DNA from: Otis tarda
Taxonomy: Eukaryota; Chordata; Aves; Otidiformes; Otididae
Length of the DNA: 64,000 nucleotides
Reading direction: 5' to 3'
Assembly: GCA_026413225.1 (NCBI GenBank)
Contig: CM048552.1
Span: 161,584,053 to 161,648,052, forward strand
Shown: positions 28,460 to 40,228 of the stretch, one piece after another
Position numbering within the stretch: position 1 is the first letter of the stretch
Layout: every line of letters begins with the position of its first letter
The notes under the pieces: model-generated
Databases searched by the model: none
What the model was told of the DNA's origin: nothing
The model's input: the letters and a program-made list of their open reading frames with translations, nothing else
Program-made: the position numbers and the translations under genes

Positions 28460-30679
28460 TTGAATAATCCTACTTGGTTTCTTGTTTTCTTTTTTTAGGC
28501 TGGATCTTTTAGGTTTTTCACCAGCATTTTCCAATTTACATTTTCTGTTGTACTCTTCAATTTGTTTACAATCTTCTTAAAGGTTTCAGGCTGTTTTCTT
28601 ACTCTTGTCTTTTCAAAAAGACACATTTTTGAAACTGTATAGCTGATGTCTCAAGAAACAGTAATTTTTTAATCACCAGAGAAGACTTCAATATTAATTT
28701 TGCTGTAAGTGTTGTATAAAGCCCAATCACCATTCAACAGATGGTGAATTGGGAATGGTATCATTATGGAAGTATTTAACTTCTTAAATACTGTGTTGGA
28801 GAACAAATGCGACTGATAATGATATTAATACTGAATAGCCTCAGCTATTCAGATTTGTGACAGCTGGCAGATTTCTTCCCTAAGTCATTATAAATCAACA
28901 AGGAGTGGTGCTAAATTTATACTGATCTAGATATCCTTGTAAGGATTTGATAGAAAATAACCCTAAATCATTCTATTTATTTATTTATTTATTTTTAAAA
29001 AGGAGTTCTGTAACCGATGCTCTTGGTTTGAAGTGGTCAGATTTCAATGAATTTAGGGATTAGTGATGCTGTATAGAGGAGCTAAAGGTATTGATTCACA
29101 GAAATTCCAAGACTTCTTCACATTCAAAAGAATGATCAGTATCCTGGAAAAATCGTGTGGAAAGGCATTGTGGCTTTTCCTGACTGAAAAATCAACTAGA
29201 AAGTTATCAGGAGTAAACCTGGAGGAAGGAAGAAAAAAAATGCTAGATAGGAAAGAAAAGTTATAAGTGTAAATATAGATTTCCCTAAGTAAGTCTGAGT
29301 TAGACTACTACAAGTGAAATGAGAACAAAACCCCCAAAACCATTTTCGCTTTATAAATATATGTGATGCAAGAAAATATATAGCTCAAAAAAGCTACCTC
29401 ATACATCGGAAACAGTCCAAGGGCATTAACGCTGCACTCTGACAAAGCCAATATACTGTTCTCCTCCATTTGCTCTCAGAAAAATGGTACAAAACATGCA
29501 GGGAACAGCATATGGAAATGTGAGCATGTACATATGCAAAGGGAAAGTAAAACTCAAAGATGCAATGTCTGAAGTCAGAAACATTTAATCATTTCTGTCA
29601 CAGGGCCCTGGAAATCCCAGATCTGGAAATAGATATCTTACATGGATCTACAGGATCAGGAGAGAAATTCCTGAAAAACAATTTAAAAATCTGGGAAAAA
29701 AAAAAAGAAAAAAAAACAACCACAAAACCCACTGGTCAAGTGCAAGCTTATTCAACTGATCTAACAATTCTATGATTCTATGAAATAGAGAAGTATAAAT
29801 ATAGTCATCCAGAGGATGATTATTTGCAACAATGACCATTATTACATTTGCTGTACACATTTTGATCTGTGTTGCTACTTATTTTAACTGTTTATCCATT
29901 TATTTTATATAAAACAGGGATTTTTAGGGCAAAGTGGAAAGATATTGAAATGATATAAATCTTATACCTGAATTTAGACATGAAGATTTTGAAAAGACAC
30001 ATCTTCACTGATAACTTGTAGAAATGGGACAGCTGCTTTATCTTTTATTGTATCCACACTGCAGTCAGAATAATTTTCAAAGATTTTTGTCTTGACCAGT
30101 ATATTTAAGTAACATACTTCCTGGATACAGTCCAAATGGAACATGCATTATATAGAGATTAATGATTTTAATTTGTATCTACTGTCATCAACTGATTTGT
30201 AAGGAAGTAAATCGTTAAAGATTTCCAGGTAAAAAAAGAGATTAAATTATACTTAAACTTTTTATTGTATCAAAGCAACTTCTCTGGTAATAAAAATAAA
30301 TTTAAGAGATCAAAGAAAACTAGGAATATTGCTTATAAAGACTATGTTTTTTTTTTAAAAAGTCACAGGGTCAGAAAATTTCTGGCATCTATTTAAGTGA
30401 GATTTACATTTATTAGGTATCTTACCATTGGCTTTACTTTTATTAAGGAAAAAATAGTTCAAGCCTTAATTATATGGAAGAAATATTCCAATCTTTTCCC
30501 AATTGTACTTCCACATTAGTATTATATTGCTTTTAGATAATTTCTACAGGAAAATAAATAAAGTTTAAAATGCAGTATAAAATAGTCTCATAGAAAATGG
30601 AAAAATTCTCCCATAAAGAAAAACAAAAGATAGTATTTTATAATACTACCTAATCTGCAATACAAAAGAACACCTGTCA
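28460..30679. other. AT-rich noncoding DNA
   Basis: No gene is seen. The stretch contains a TTTA repeat (28974-28996) and an A-rich run near 29694-29717. Two ATTCTATG-like units near 29767-29782 might be a very decayed CR1 tail but are too short to call. Confidence 0.55.
28974..28996. repeat. (TTTA)n microsatellite
   Basis: Five consecutive TTTA-type units in AT-rich DNA. It is a simple repeat with no associated gene. Confidence 0.9.
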
Positions 30680-33585
30680 CTCCAGCCAGCAAGTCGGTTT
30701 TATCGGGGACCCTGCTGAAGTGTCTCTATACCAACGCACGCAGCATGGGGAATAAACAGGAAGAACTGGAGATGCGTGCGCGCGAGCAGGGCTACGACCT
30801 TGTTGGCATCACGGAGACGTGGTGGGACGGCTCTTACGACTGGAGCGTCAACATGGAGGGGTACAGGCTTTTTAGAAAAGACAGGCAGGGAAGACGAGGA
30901 GGGGGTGTCGCTCTCTATGTCAGCAACCGGCTGGAGTGCGTGGAGCTCCGCCTGGGGATGGGGGAGGAGCTGACAGAGAGCTTATGGGTCAAGATCAGAG
31001 GACAGGGACGGACGGGGGATGTTACGGTGGGGGTCTGCTACAGGCCGCCTGGCCAGGAAGACAGAGCGGACGAGGCGCTCTATAGGCAGATAGGAGCAGC
31101 CTCACAGCGGTCACAAGCCCTGGTCCTCATGGGGGACTTCAACCACCCTGACATCTGTTGGACAGACAACACAGCAGGGCACAGGCAGTCCAGGAGGTTC
31201 CTGGAATGTGTGGACGATAACTTCCTCCTGCAGGCGATAGAGGAGCCGACAAGGAGGGGTGCCATGCTGGACCTTGTGCTCACCAACAGGGAGGGTCTGG
31301 TGGGGGACGTGAAACTGATGGACAGCCTTGGCTGCAGTGACCATGACGCGGTGGAATTCAAGATCCACGGGGCGGCGAGGAAACTGCACAGTAAGCTCTC
31401 TGCCCTAGATTTCAGGAAGGCGGACTTCGGCCTCTTCAGGAACCTCATGGGCAAAGTGCCATGGGAGGAGGCCCTGGAGGGAAGAGGGGCCCAGGAAAGT
31501 TGGTCCGTATTTAAGGAGCACCTCCTCCAAGCTCAGCAGAGGTGCATCCCGATGAAGAAGAAGTCGGGCAAAAAGGCCAGGAGGCCAGTGTGGATGAGCA
31601 AGGAGCTCCTGGACCAACTGAAAGTAAAGAAGGAAGCCTATAGAGGGTGGAAGGGGGGACAGGTAGCCTGGGAGGACTACCGAGTGGCTGTGCGAGCGGC
31701 CAGAGATAGGGTGAGGAAGGCTAAAGCCCTGATGGAATCGAATCTGGCCAGGGATATAAAAAGTAACAAGAAAAGCTTTTACAGGTATGTAGGGGACAAA
31801 AGAAAGTCCAAGGAGAATGTAGGCCCCCTCCGGAAGGTAATGGGTGTCGTGGTTACCCGGGATGTGGAGAAGGCTGAGGTACTCAACGACTTTTTTGCCT
31901 CAGTCTTCACTGATAAGGGCTCTTGTCTCCCCACCCAAGCTGTGGAAGGCACAGGCAGGGACTGTGAGGATGAAGAACCGCCCACGGTGCTCGAAGAGCA
32001 GGTTCAGGACCATCTAAGGAACTTGAAGGTGCACAAGTCCATGGGGCCTGATGAGATCCATCCGCGCGTCCTGAGGGAACTGGCGGATGAAGTTGCCAAG
32101 CCACTGGCCATCATATTTGAGAAACCATGGCGGTCTGGTGAGGTCCCTGATGACTGGAAGAGAGGGAACATAACCCCCATTTTTAAAAAGGGGAGTAAGG
32201 AAGACCCGGGCAACTACAGGCCGGTCAGCCTCACCTCTGTGCCTGGCAAGGTCATGGAGCAGATTCTCCTGGAAACCATGCTAAGGCACATGGAGAGCAA
32301 GGAGGTGGTTGGTGACAGCCAACATGGCTTCACCAAGGGCAGATCGTGCCTGACCAATTTGGTGGCCTTTTATGATGGGGTAACAGCATCGGTGGACAAG
32401 GGACGGGCAACGGATATCGTCTACCTGGACTTGTGCAAAGCTTTTGACACTGTCCCGCATGACATCCTTCTCTCTAAATTAGAGAGGCATGGGTTCGATG
32501 GATGGACCACTCGGTGGATAAGGAGTTGGCTGGATGGCCGCACTCAGAGAGTGGTGGTCAACGGCTCAATGTCCAAGTGGAGACCGGTCACGAGTGGCGT
32601 CCCTCAGGGGTCCGTGTTGGGCCCGGCCCTGTTCAACATCTTTGTCGGCGACATGGACAGTGGGATAGAGTGCACCCTCAGCAAGTTCGCCAATGACACC
32701 AAGCTGTGTGGTGCCGTCGACTCACTGGAAGGGAGGGATGCCATCCAGAGGGACCTTGACAGGCTGGAGAGGTGGGCCCGTGCCAACCTCATGAAGTTCA
32801 ACCAGGCCAAGTGCAAGGTCCTGCACCTGGGTCGTGGCAATCCCAGGCACAAATACAGACTGGGCGGAGAATGGATTGAGAGCAGCCCTGAGGAGAAAGA
32901 CTTGGGAGTGCTGGTAGACGAGAGGCTCAACGTGAGCGGGCAATGCGCCCTTGCAGCCCAGAAGGCCAACCGCATCCTGGGCTGCATCAAGAGGAGCGTG
33001 GCCAGCAGGTCGAGGGAGGTGATTCTGCCCCTCTACTCTGCCCTGGTGAGACCCCACCTGGAGTACTGCGTCCAGTTCTGGAGCCCCCAACACAAGAAGG
33101 ACATGGACCAGTTGGAAAGGGTCCAGAGGAGGGCCACCAAGATGATCAGAGGGCTGGAGCACCTCTCCTATGAGGACAGGCTGAGAGAGTTGGGGCTGTT
33201 CAGCCTGGAGAAGAGGAGGCTCCGGGGAGACCTGATAGCGGTCTTCCAATACCTCAAGGGGGCCTACAGGAAAGATGGGGAGAAACTGTTCAGTAGGGCC
33301 TGTTGTGATAGGACAAGGGGTAATGGGTTTAAATTAGAAGGAGGTAGGTTTAGATTAGATATTAGAAAAAAATTTTTTACAATGAGAGTTGTAGAGCACT
33401 GGAACAGGTTGCCCAGAGAGGTGGTGGATGCCCCATCCCTGGAAGTGTTCAAGGCCAGGCTGGATGAGGCTCTGAGCAACCTGATCTAGTCGGGGATGTC
33501 CCTGCTCTTGCGGGGGGGTTGGACTAGATGACCTTTGAAGGTCCCTTCCAACTCTAACCATTCTATGATTCTATGATTCTATGAT
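30680..33585 (+). mobile_element. CR1 LINE, long 5'-truncated copy with open ORF2
   Basis: This is a non-LTR retrotransposon of the CR1 family. It starts abruptly inside ORF2 at about 30680 (boundary approximate, judged from the jump in GC content and CpG count) and carries ORF2 to its stop. It ends with a short 3' UTR holding the GGACTAGATGACCTTTGAAG block and three ATTCTATG units (33560-33585). It lacks the promoter, ORF1 and the very start of ORF2, as expected for a 5'-truncated CR1. It is rich in undecayed CpG and sits in AT-rich flanks, which suggests a fairly young insertion. No target duplication is evident, which is usual for CR1. Confidence 0.95.
30745..33489 (+). CDS. CR1 ORF2: endonuclease / reverse transcriptase (catalytic Asp lost)
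   Basis: This 914-codon open frame encodes the CR1 polyprotein that nicks target DNA and copies CR1 RNA into it. The N-terminal APE-type endonuclease shows GITETWW (Glu24), GDFN (residues 130-133) and SDHD (198-201). The reverse transcriptase follows, with YLDLCKAFD (Asp562) as motif A and [10 protein letters not shown] as motif B. The catalytic FADD box reads FAND: residue 650 (codon AAT at 32692-32694) is Asn instead of Asp, which should abolish polymerase activity. The minus-strand CR1 at 61 kb keeps FADD. The frame is open upstream to the TAG at 30631-30633. It includes the conserved TNARS motif (Asn codon 30733-30735) before the first ATG, so this ATG is probably not the ancestral start and the true N-terminus was lost by truncation. 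No other stop or frameshift was found. Confidence 0.9.
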   Translation: MGNKQEELEMRAREQGYDLVGITETWWDGSYDWSVNMEGYRLFRKDRQGRRGGGVALYVSNRLECVELRLGMGEELTESLWVKIRGQGRTGDVTVGVCYRPPGQEDRADEALYRQIGAASQRSQALVLMGDFNHPDICWTDNTAGHRQSRRFLECVDDNFLLQAIEEPTRRGAMLDLVLTNREGLVGDVKLMDSLGCSDHDAVEFKIHGAARKLHSKLSALDFRKADFGLFRNLMGKVPWEEALEGRGAQESWSVFKEHLLQAQQRCIPMKKKSGKKARRPVWMSKELLDQLKVKKEAYRGWKGGQVAWEDYRVAVRAARDRVRKAKALMESNLARDIKSNKKSFYRYVGDKRKSKENVGPLRKVMGVVVTRDVEKAEVLNDFFASVFTDKGSCLPTQAVEGTGRDCEDEEPPTVLEEQVQDHLRNLKVHKSMGPDEIHPRVLRELADEVAKPLAIIFEKPWRSGEVPDDWKRGNITPIFKKGSKEDPGNYRPVSLTSVPGKVMEQILLETMLRHMESKEVVGDSQHGFTKGRSCLTNLVAFYDGVTASVDKGRATDIVYLDLCKAFDTVPHDILLSKLERHGFDGWTTRWIRSWLDGRTQRVVVNGSMSKWRPVTSGVPQGSVLGPALFNIFVGDMDSGIECTLSKFANDTKLCGAVDSLEGRDAIQRDLDRLERWARANLMKFNQAKCKVLHLGRGNPRHKYRLGGEWIESSPEEKDLGVLVDERLNVSGQCALAAQKANRILGCIKRSVASRSREVILPLYSALVRPHLEYCVQFWSPQHKKDMDQLERVQRRATKMIRGLEHLSYEDRLRELGLFSLEKRRLRGDLIAVFQYLKGAYRKDGEKLFSRACCDRTRGNGFKLEGGRFRLDIRKKFFTMRVVEHWNRLPREVVDAPSLEVFKARLDEALSNLI

Positions 33586-36500
33586 AAATAACTCTAATAT
33601 TCAGCTATTTTGGATCATTCAACACACACAAAAAAATCCCCCAAATAAGAAAAGAACCTATCCCTCTCCAAAAAAACCCCACACTCTCTAATCAAGTAAC
33701 CCCATAAAGATTATAAAAAAAAAAAAAAACAGAAAACAAAACAGCTTAAACAGATGCAAGCTTTTGCTGGAATACCTTTTGCACCTCAGAAAAAGTTACA
33801 TAGGTAGCAAAAAAGGAGACTCACATTTTTCATTTAAAAAAAAAAAAAACCGAAACAAAACAAAATCACCTCAGTCGGAAATTCAACGATCTGGAACAGT
33901 GTGTGAAAATTTGGTATTGCCTGGAGAGGGTTGCAGTGACAAAAAAATCATGGAAAGAATGCACGGCAATCTAAATACTTTGTTTTAAATCATGGTACAT
34001 TGTTTTCATCCTTATAATACATAAGGCTTTACTTTTTAGGATTACAGTTACTGACTTTTTTTTGTTGTTGTTGTCTACACGGATTTATACCCTTTCGGTA
34101 GGGAATCTCAGTGACAAGTCCTTTAGGACTTGATCTATGGCATCAATTTCTGATGTTCAATAGTACACAGGCAGATACAGCCTTGACTTTTAATGCAGGG
34201 GTGAGAAAATCGGAGAACTTTCATGCAGCCACAGGCTGTATTGGCATTGCAGAAGATGGGTGCACCAGCAGACCGTGATGGGAAGCTTCTCTGTTGTCCT
34301 CTCAGTTCAGTCCTTACTCAGTGTGGACTTGGTGTGGGTCTCCGAGCCCCCTGTGTGCTTTGAACACTTGAACTCAGCTCTCCCAAAGCAGTCCAGGATC
34401 CTGGATTATTGTTACCGGTAAAAATAAAATACAAGTGAGCAGATTTGCTGTTGCTTTTGCTGGGCATTTTTAGGATAAGGGAGAAGTTTCTAGATGTTGT
34501 GGGAGACATGCTGTTTTCCCTGTTAATTTTCCCAGTTCTTCATGATCAAGTAAAAGTTTAACTATTTATTTGCTCATAAAAACACAATTAGGAAAACATG
34601 AACCTATGTGTTGAATGTATGCCTTTATTGCAAAAAAAAAAAAAAAAGAGATGTGAATGCTTTGTTCAGGATGACATGTTCATAATGGATAATAATAGTG
34701 TGTGCAAAGCCGAGTAATTATATCTGTGCTGTTTGTCTGAGTTTTAAAACTATTTTATGTTTTCTTTGTATACTGCTCCAGGGAGATAAAACTGATACAT
34801 TGTATGCTCAATGAAATGTAATGGCAGGTATTTAACATCTCATTTCTCTATGTGTCTTTTCTTGCTTGCAGAAGGACATTTTTAAGGCAACTTTTGTTGT
34901 AAAAATTGCCAGTTTTACACTCCAAGACTCTGTATTGGCTGGCAGAGCTGCTGCTTCCTGATGTATGAGGTGAGGTTGAAAGCCAAAATAAGTTCCTTTG
35001 TACCAACGTCTTCCACCGGTCTACATGAATGTGATCTACTCAACTGGTTTGGCTTTAAACTGCATTGCAGAGGCATAAGGAATCATTTGCAATGCCAACC
35101 GTTGTAAGAGATCAGTGCCAGTGTATAGGAGAGCCAAGTTACTTAAAAGAAAGTTTTTTAAAGTTTCTTAAGCTTTCGTTCATAATGTTAACAACATGAC
35201 ATAGAAGAGATGGGGAATCATTGCATAACTGCAGGTAAAGTATTTTTCCAAACTCACTATACCAGCAGCATTGGTTCAGATGACAGTCCATTGCTCAGAG
35301 TCGCTAGATTTCAGAGTCAATTATTTCTTCTTCATATGTCCTAACCTCTGTATAACTAACTTGAGAATTTGAGCTTTTAATTAAAAAGAGGCAAAGAAAT
35401 GTGAAATTATAAAATTATTAGACAGAAAAGCTTTAGTACATAAATCGAGAAGGCTGAAGCAAAAGGAGGAATAATAGAGCTGATTTTAAACTTACCTTGT
35501 GATTCAGAATGATTTTTGAGTCCCAGTGGATAACAATCCTGTATTAACAATAATAACTGATTCTTTCATCCTGAGTTGAGAAAACAAGTACAAATCTTCA
35601 CTGAAGGGTTACAAGAAAAAGTAGTATCTCTAGTAAATCATTATGGAGAGAGAAGATGGTCCCCAGTTTTGGACAGTAGCCAGGTAGCCTGTCAGGGGTC
35701 CCCATTTCTTTACTCAGAAGCTGCATTTAAGCCCCTGCCCCTTGTTCTTCACCTGTGCGATGTTGCAGTTGTACATGTACCTTACCTTCATCCGAGGAGC
35801 TCCTTTGCTCCAGGAGAGGAGTCCTGATCCAGCCCATGCTGCCCTGAGGAAGCTCAGCAGCAGTGATGTCTCCCTCTGAAAGTCAGTGGCTCCACTCCCC
35901 TCCACATAGCACTGAAGGTGACAACACAGGGGACAGAGCTGTGGGATCTTGCTGGGAATGGCACTGCCTTGCCGTATGTGAGCAAGAAGAGCAGAGCAGG
36001 ACCAGTGGTGATCACCATGGTCAACCAAGAGTCCTGCAATCACTGGGCAAGTTTGCAGTAGCCTATCAAGTTTGAAGTGGAGCCAAGAAGTTGAGTCAGC
36101 AGGTTGGGATCAAGTTGGACACCGCTGTACCTTCAGTGTAGTTCAGGCAAGGGCCAGAGCTGTGAGTATGAACATAAGTGCAACTCTGGAGCAATAGGGC
36201 AGAGGCCTCCAGCAAGGCCTCCGTGAGGCCTTCTGCCATCCAAGCTGTTTTCTCAGTGGTTTGTTCCCAGGTTAGGTGGCTGTGCCATATCAACACTGGC
36301 TTTGAGCACAGGCAGCCTGACCTCCAGGAGGGAGGGGGGCTGTAGAGCCCCTGTGCCAATTCAGGCCCACAACATCAACCCTGGCCTTTCTCCAATAATG
36401 CTATTAATGAAAAAATGGGACATATTCCTGTAAGCAGCAATGGACTCAGGGTGGCATTAAAGCACAGGAAGGGCACTTAACACCAATAAGCAGCCAGTAG

Positions 36501-36625
36501 GTAACTTCTGCCTTTGTTCTATGAAATATCCAAGAAAAGCCAAGCAAAAAACTCAGGAAAAATCTATAGATTAAAAAAGCTTATGATTTTACTTTTAAAA
36601 GAATCATTAAAAAGTGCAACTTTAT
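33586..36625. other. Noncoding DNA, A-rich then GC-richer segment
   Basis: Just after the CR1 tail lies A-rich, C-spotted low-complexity DNA (about 33620-33860, with A runs near 33717 and 33838). Another A run is at 34632-34647. From about 35700 to 36390 the sequence becomes distinctly GC-richer with only short open frames on both strands. I do not recognise it as a repeat family or a gene. Confidence 0.5.
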
Positions 36626-37092
36626 AAGAGGAGGGCCACGAAGATGATCAGAGGTCTGGAGCACCTCTCCTATGAGGACTGGCTGAGAGAGTTGGGACTG
36701 TTCAGCCTGGAGAAGAGAAGGCTCTGAGAAGACCTTATAGTGGCCTTCCAGTACCTCAATGGGACCTACAGGAAAGACAGGGAGAAGCTCTTCATCAGGG
36801 CCTGTTGCAATAGAATGAAGGATAATGGTTTTAAAATAGAGGGAGGTAGATTCAGATTAGACATTAGGAAAATATTTTTTTACAATGAGGGTGGTGGAAC
36901 ACTGGGACAGGTTGTCCAGAGAGGTGGTGAATGCCCCATCCCTGGAAACATTGAAGGCCAAGTAGGATGAGGCTCTGAGTAACCTGATCTGGTTGGAGAT
37001 GTCCCTGCTCCTTGCTGGGGGTGATGGTTGGACTAGATGACTTTTAAAGGTCCCCTCCAACCCAAACTATTCTATGTTTCTATGATTCTGTA
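36626..37092 (+). mobile_element. CR1 LINE, 3' fragment with end of ORF2 (broken)
   Basis: This is a plus-strand CR1 copy starting within the C-terminal part of ORF2. It matches the long CR1 from about 33123 onward ([21 protein letters not shown] region) through the 3' UTR to a decayed TCTATG tail at 37072-37092. The reading frame is broken by an in-frame stop (TGA near 36726) and by a frameshift at the T run near 36872-36881. It has no coding capacity and is clearly older than the copy at 30.7 kb. Confidence 0.93.
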
Positions 37093-39055
37093 ATAGAAAT
37101 TAGACATGTCAAGTCAGAAGTTGAAATCTGTAAGACATTCAGTATACCTACAGTTATACCTACAGGTTAGTTCAAAATTATTATAAATCCCATGTCACTA
37201 CTGAGAGGTGTATGAACCATTAAAAAACTATCCTCTGTATTAGCAAGTAAAACAGATGAGATAACGTTGTCAAATCAGATGCCAAATTCAAACCATTGCT
37301 CATCTCTGCATTGATATTTTTAGGTCAGAAGTGTTTATCTGTCTACCTAAGAGAAGACAGACGAAGTTCACCTTTCCTGTTAGGAATGTAAAAATATTGC
37401 GATGCATTTACAGTAAGTTCTCAAATGGCTGCTAAACTTCACTGATCTTCACATTGCAAACCTATTAATTTAGAAGCCCATTGATTTACAATTGTTTCCA
37501 TGTGTTTATTTTAGTGTTGGCTAATAACTCTTTTGGCTGTAGTGAAGAGTTTTAATTACTCTCCTGAACCCTTCTGTAAAGCATATAATAGAGATCATGG
37601 AATAGCTTAATTACAGACAATTGTTGCAGGTATAAATGGTGTTAATTTCAGAAGTGCTAAGTGACCCATAAGTTTAATTCAGAGCAGTATTGGGATAGAA
37701 AAATCAAATACTGAATTTATTGTGGCAAGGAATTTCTTCTTGTTGGCACTGAAAGCTGTACTTTTATATCAGCAAAGACAAAGAAAGATCTCAGCTTTTT
37801 TTTTTTTTTTTCCTGGAGGCTTCTTTTTAATTTACGGAAAACTTTAATAATTATTATTAAATCCATAAAGCATCTCATCACCTTCCGACTAATATTCACA
37901 GGAAAGACTTTATTCTCAGTTGTCTCTGTACAAGTACAGTTACACAGACCTAAGTGGTTACTAAGTTTGATATGTAATTTTTATCTCTAATTTTCAAAGA
38001 GGCCTTAGTTCTGTGTCCTTTCAGATGTGTAACTTTTTTTGGCAGAAGTAGTCTGTGCATGTTTTTCCATGAACAAGATCCTACTACACATTGCCCTGCA
38101 TATTTGAATAAAGTCTGTAGGAAATAAAAGTGTTAAATGCATTAAAAATGCTCATAATATTTCTTTCATGGTGATGCTTTTGAATCCATGAGATTGTGAG
38201 AGATTTAAACTTTAAATCTTTTTTTTTGAAACAGCAGTTATTCCAGTACTTTATATGCATGACAAAACTTCAACTAGGGACTGTTTCAGGTGCTTAAAGA
38301 TAGGTATCTGGAGCTGTTTTTATAATCCTGGAGCATGCTGCCCAGCCTGTAATTGCCACTCCAGAGAGGCACAGGTCTGCTATACATCCTCTACCTTCCC
38401 ATCCTTCTGTCTGCCAACTGTGCAAATGTTTCACCTAGTCTCAAATGGTAGTAGTCAATGTTTAGACATATTGAAAGAGATTTAGCTTCCTGAAAAACAT
38501 TCATTTAAACATGGTATTGCATGGCATTCTAAGAAAATAATTGGGGAACTCTCATGAAGGTTAGATTACATGTAGAAATTCCAGCTGCTGGAGCTAAAAG
38601 CTATGAAATCCATTTCAAATACTAGCAGAACAAGAATAATAGCCCATCAGGGTGAAAAATAAATAAAAAACCCACAGATAACGCTAGAAAGTGAAGATTA
38701 CATTTGTTTCAGTAATTGTTATAAGAAATAATGCCTGAGGGAGAGTCTTGAAAGTGAGCTATCTGAAATTTTGTTGTTGTAATTCGAGACAATACTGACT
38801 GTCTCATATACAGAGATGGTAACAAGGATACCATCCAGAAAACTGTGATTAGAAGAAACAAATCAAAACATTCTTCTCAATGCTGAGATTGTAACTGGCC
38901 AGAACAGATAGATAACTGAGTCTAACAAAGTGATAAATTTTAAGAAATAGAATAGACATCTCGGAGCTGCAGGCACATGAACAAGAGGAGACAATCTGCA
39001 TGTTCTTGAGAAATCACTGAAATGGATTTTAAAATGTGCTTGATCTTAGACATAG
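37093..39055. other. AT-rich noncoding DNA
   Basis: No gene or recognised repeat is seen apart from a T run at about 37797-37811. Open frames are all short and overlap on opposite strands. Confidence 0.55.
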
Positions 39056-39244
39056 GGAAGTGTCATAGTTCAGCCCTGATTGGGACCAGACTACGCAGTC
39101 TCTCTCTCACTCCCCCCACCCTCCGAGAGAATAGAGGGAGATTATGTAAAAAAAAAAGTCTCAAGGTTTGAGATAAGGACAGGGAGAAAATCCTTAAAGT
39201 TACCATTACAGACAAAACAGACTTGACTTGGGGAAAACTGTTCA

Positions 39245-39250
39245 TTTATT
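39245..39250 (-). promoter_or_regulatory. AATAAA poly(A) signal of family B LTR
   Basis: TTTATT on the plus strand is AATAAA in the LTR sense. It lies about 185 bases from the LTR 3' end, a plausible R-region position. It falls in the segment that is deleted from the 45683-46644 copy. Confidence 0.55.
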
Positions 39251-40041
39251 ACTACAAACAGCAGGATAATGAGACAGACAACAAGATAACCTCCCTCCAC
39301 CCCTCCCTCTTCCCAAGCTTAACATTATCTCTACTACCTTCCCCCCACCCCAAGCGGCACAAGGGGGAAGAGGGAATGGGGGTTGCGGTCAGTTCATCAC
39401 GCATTGTTTTACGCCGCTGCTTCATGGTCGGGGGAAGAACTCCTCACATTCCTCCCCTGCTCCATTGTGGGGTCTTACCCATACACCACAGTCCTTTGTG
39501 AAACTGCTCCGGCGTGGGTCATCTCTTCCATGGAGTGCAGTCTCTCCAGAACGGCTGTCCCAGCGGGACCTCCACGGGCCACAGCCACCTTCAGGCATCC
39601 ACTTCCCCTGGTGTGGGGTCCTTCACGGGCTCCAAGTGGATCTCTGCTCCTCCATGGATCTCCATGGGCTGCAGAGGAACAACCTGCTTCACCATGAGCT
39701 GTACCACGGGCTGCAGGGGAATCTTGGCCAGGAGCAGCATACTCCTCCCCCTCCTTCTGAACTGACCTTGGCATCTGCAGCCGTTCCTCTCACAAGAAAA
39801 GTTCTTCACAACAGGCTGGCAGATGCCTCTCAGAATCTCTTCGCATCATCCATCTCATCTCCTCTCCGCTTCTTGCAGCCGGGCCGGGCCGAGTTGGGCC
39901 CAGTCGGCCGCCTGGCAAGAGGCCAAAGAGTGAGGCCTGCCAGGCCCATCAGGCCTGCGCCTCCCCCTCTCCACCTCTGCTCCTGCTCAGCTTCTTCACA
40001 TCTTCTCTTCTCTCTTTTTTGTTTTTTTCTGTTTTCCCCTT

Positions 40042-40049
40042 CTTAAATA
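40042..40049 (-). promoter_or_regulatory. TATA-like box of family B LTR
   Basis: On the minus strand this reads TATTTAAG, about 175 bases from the 5' end of the LTR, the expected position for a U3 core promoter. The same box is kept at 46455-46462 in the second copy. Confidence 0.6.
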
Positions 40050-40228
40050 CATTATTGCAGAGGTGTTATCACAGAATATTCTGCTACCAATCAGCTTGGC
40101 CTTGGCCAGCAGCGGGTCTGCCCTAGGCCTGGCCGAGTCCACTGAACAAAGGGGAGCGACTTCTAGCAGTTTCCTACAGAAGCTACCACCTTAGGCCCTC
40201 CCTCACTAAACAGAACCACAACAGGAAG

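Larger units (their letters stand above)
39061..40223 (-). mobile_element. Solo LTR, ERVL-like family B (full length)
   Basis: This is a 1163-base solo LTR bounded by TG...CA and flanked by perfect 5-base target duplications GGAAG (39056-39060 and 40224-40228). Its sense is on the minus strand: U3 begins at 40223, a TATTTAAG TATA-like box lies at 40042-40049 and an AATAAA poly(A) signal is read from 39245-39250. GC-rich, gene-like open frames inside it (for example 39465-40046) are fortuitous. A second copy at 45683-46644 aligns over nearly all of it except a ~200-base gap. The 5-base duplication is typical of class III (ERVL-type) elements. No internal viral genes remain. Confidence 0.9.

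Noticed and set aside
29755..29785. Possible CR1 tail (two ATTCTATG-like units)
   Set aside because: Only about 16 bases match and the upstream CR1 3' UTR blocks are not recognisable.
32722..33249. 175-codon antisense frame within the CR1
   Set aside because: It is the shadow of ORF2 on the opposite strand; a similar antisense frame appears opposite the other CR1 at 60915-61448.
39465..40046. 193-codon open frame on the plus strand
   Set aside because: It lies entirely inside the minus-strand family B LTR and is a by-product of GC-rich LTR sequence.
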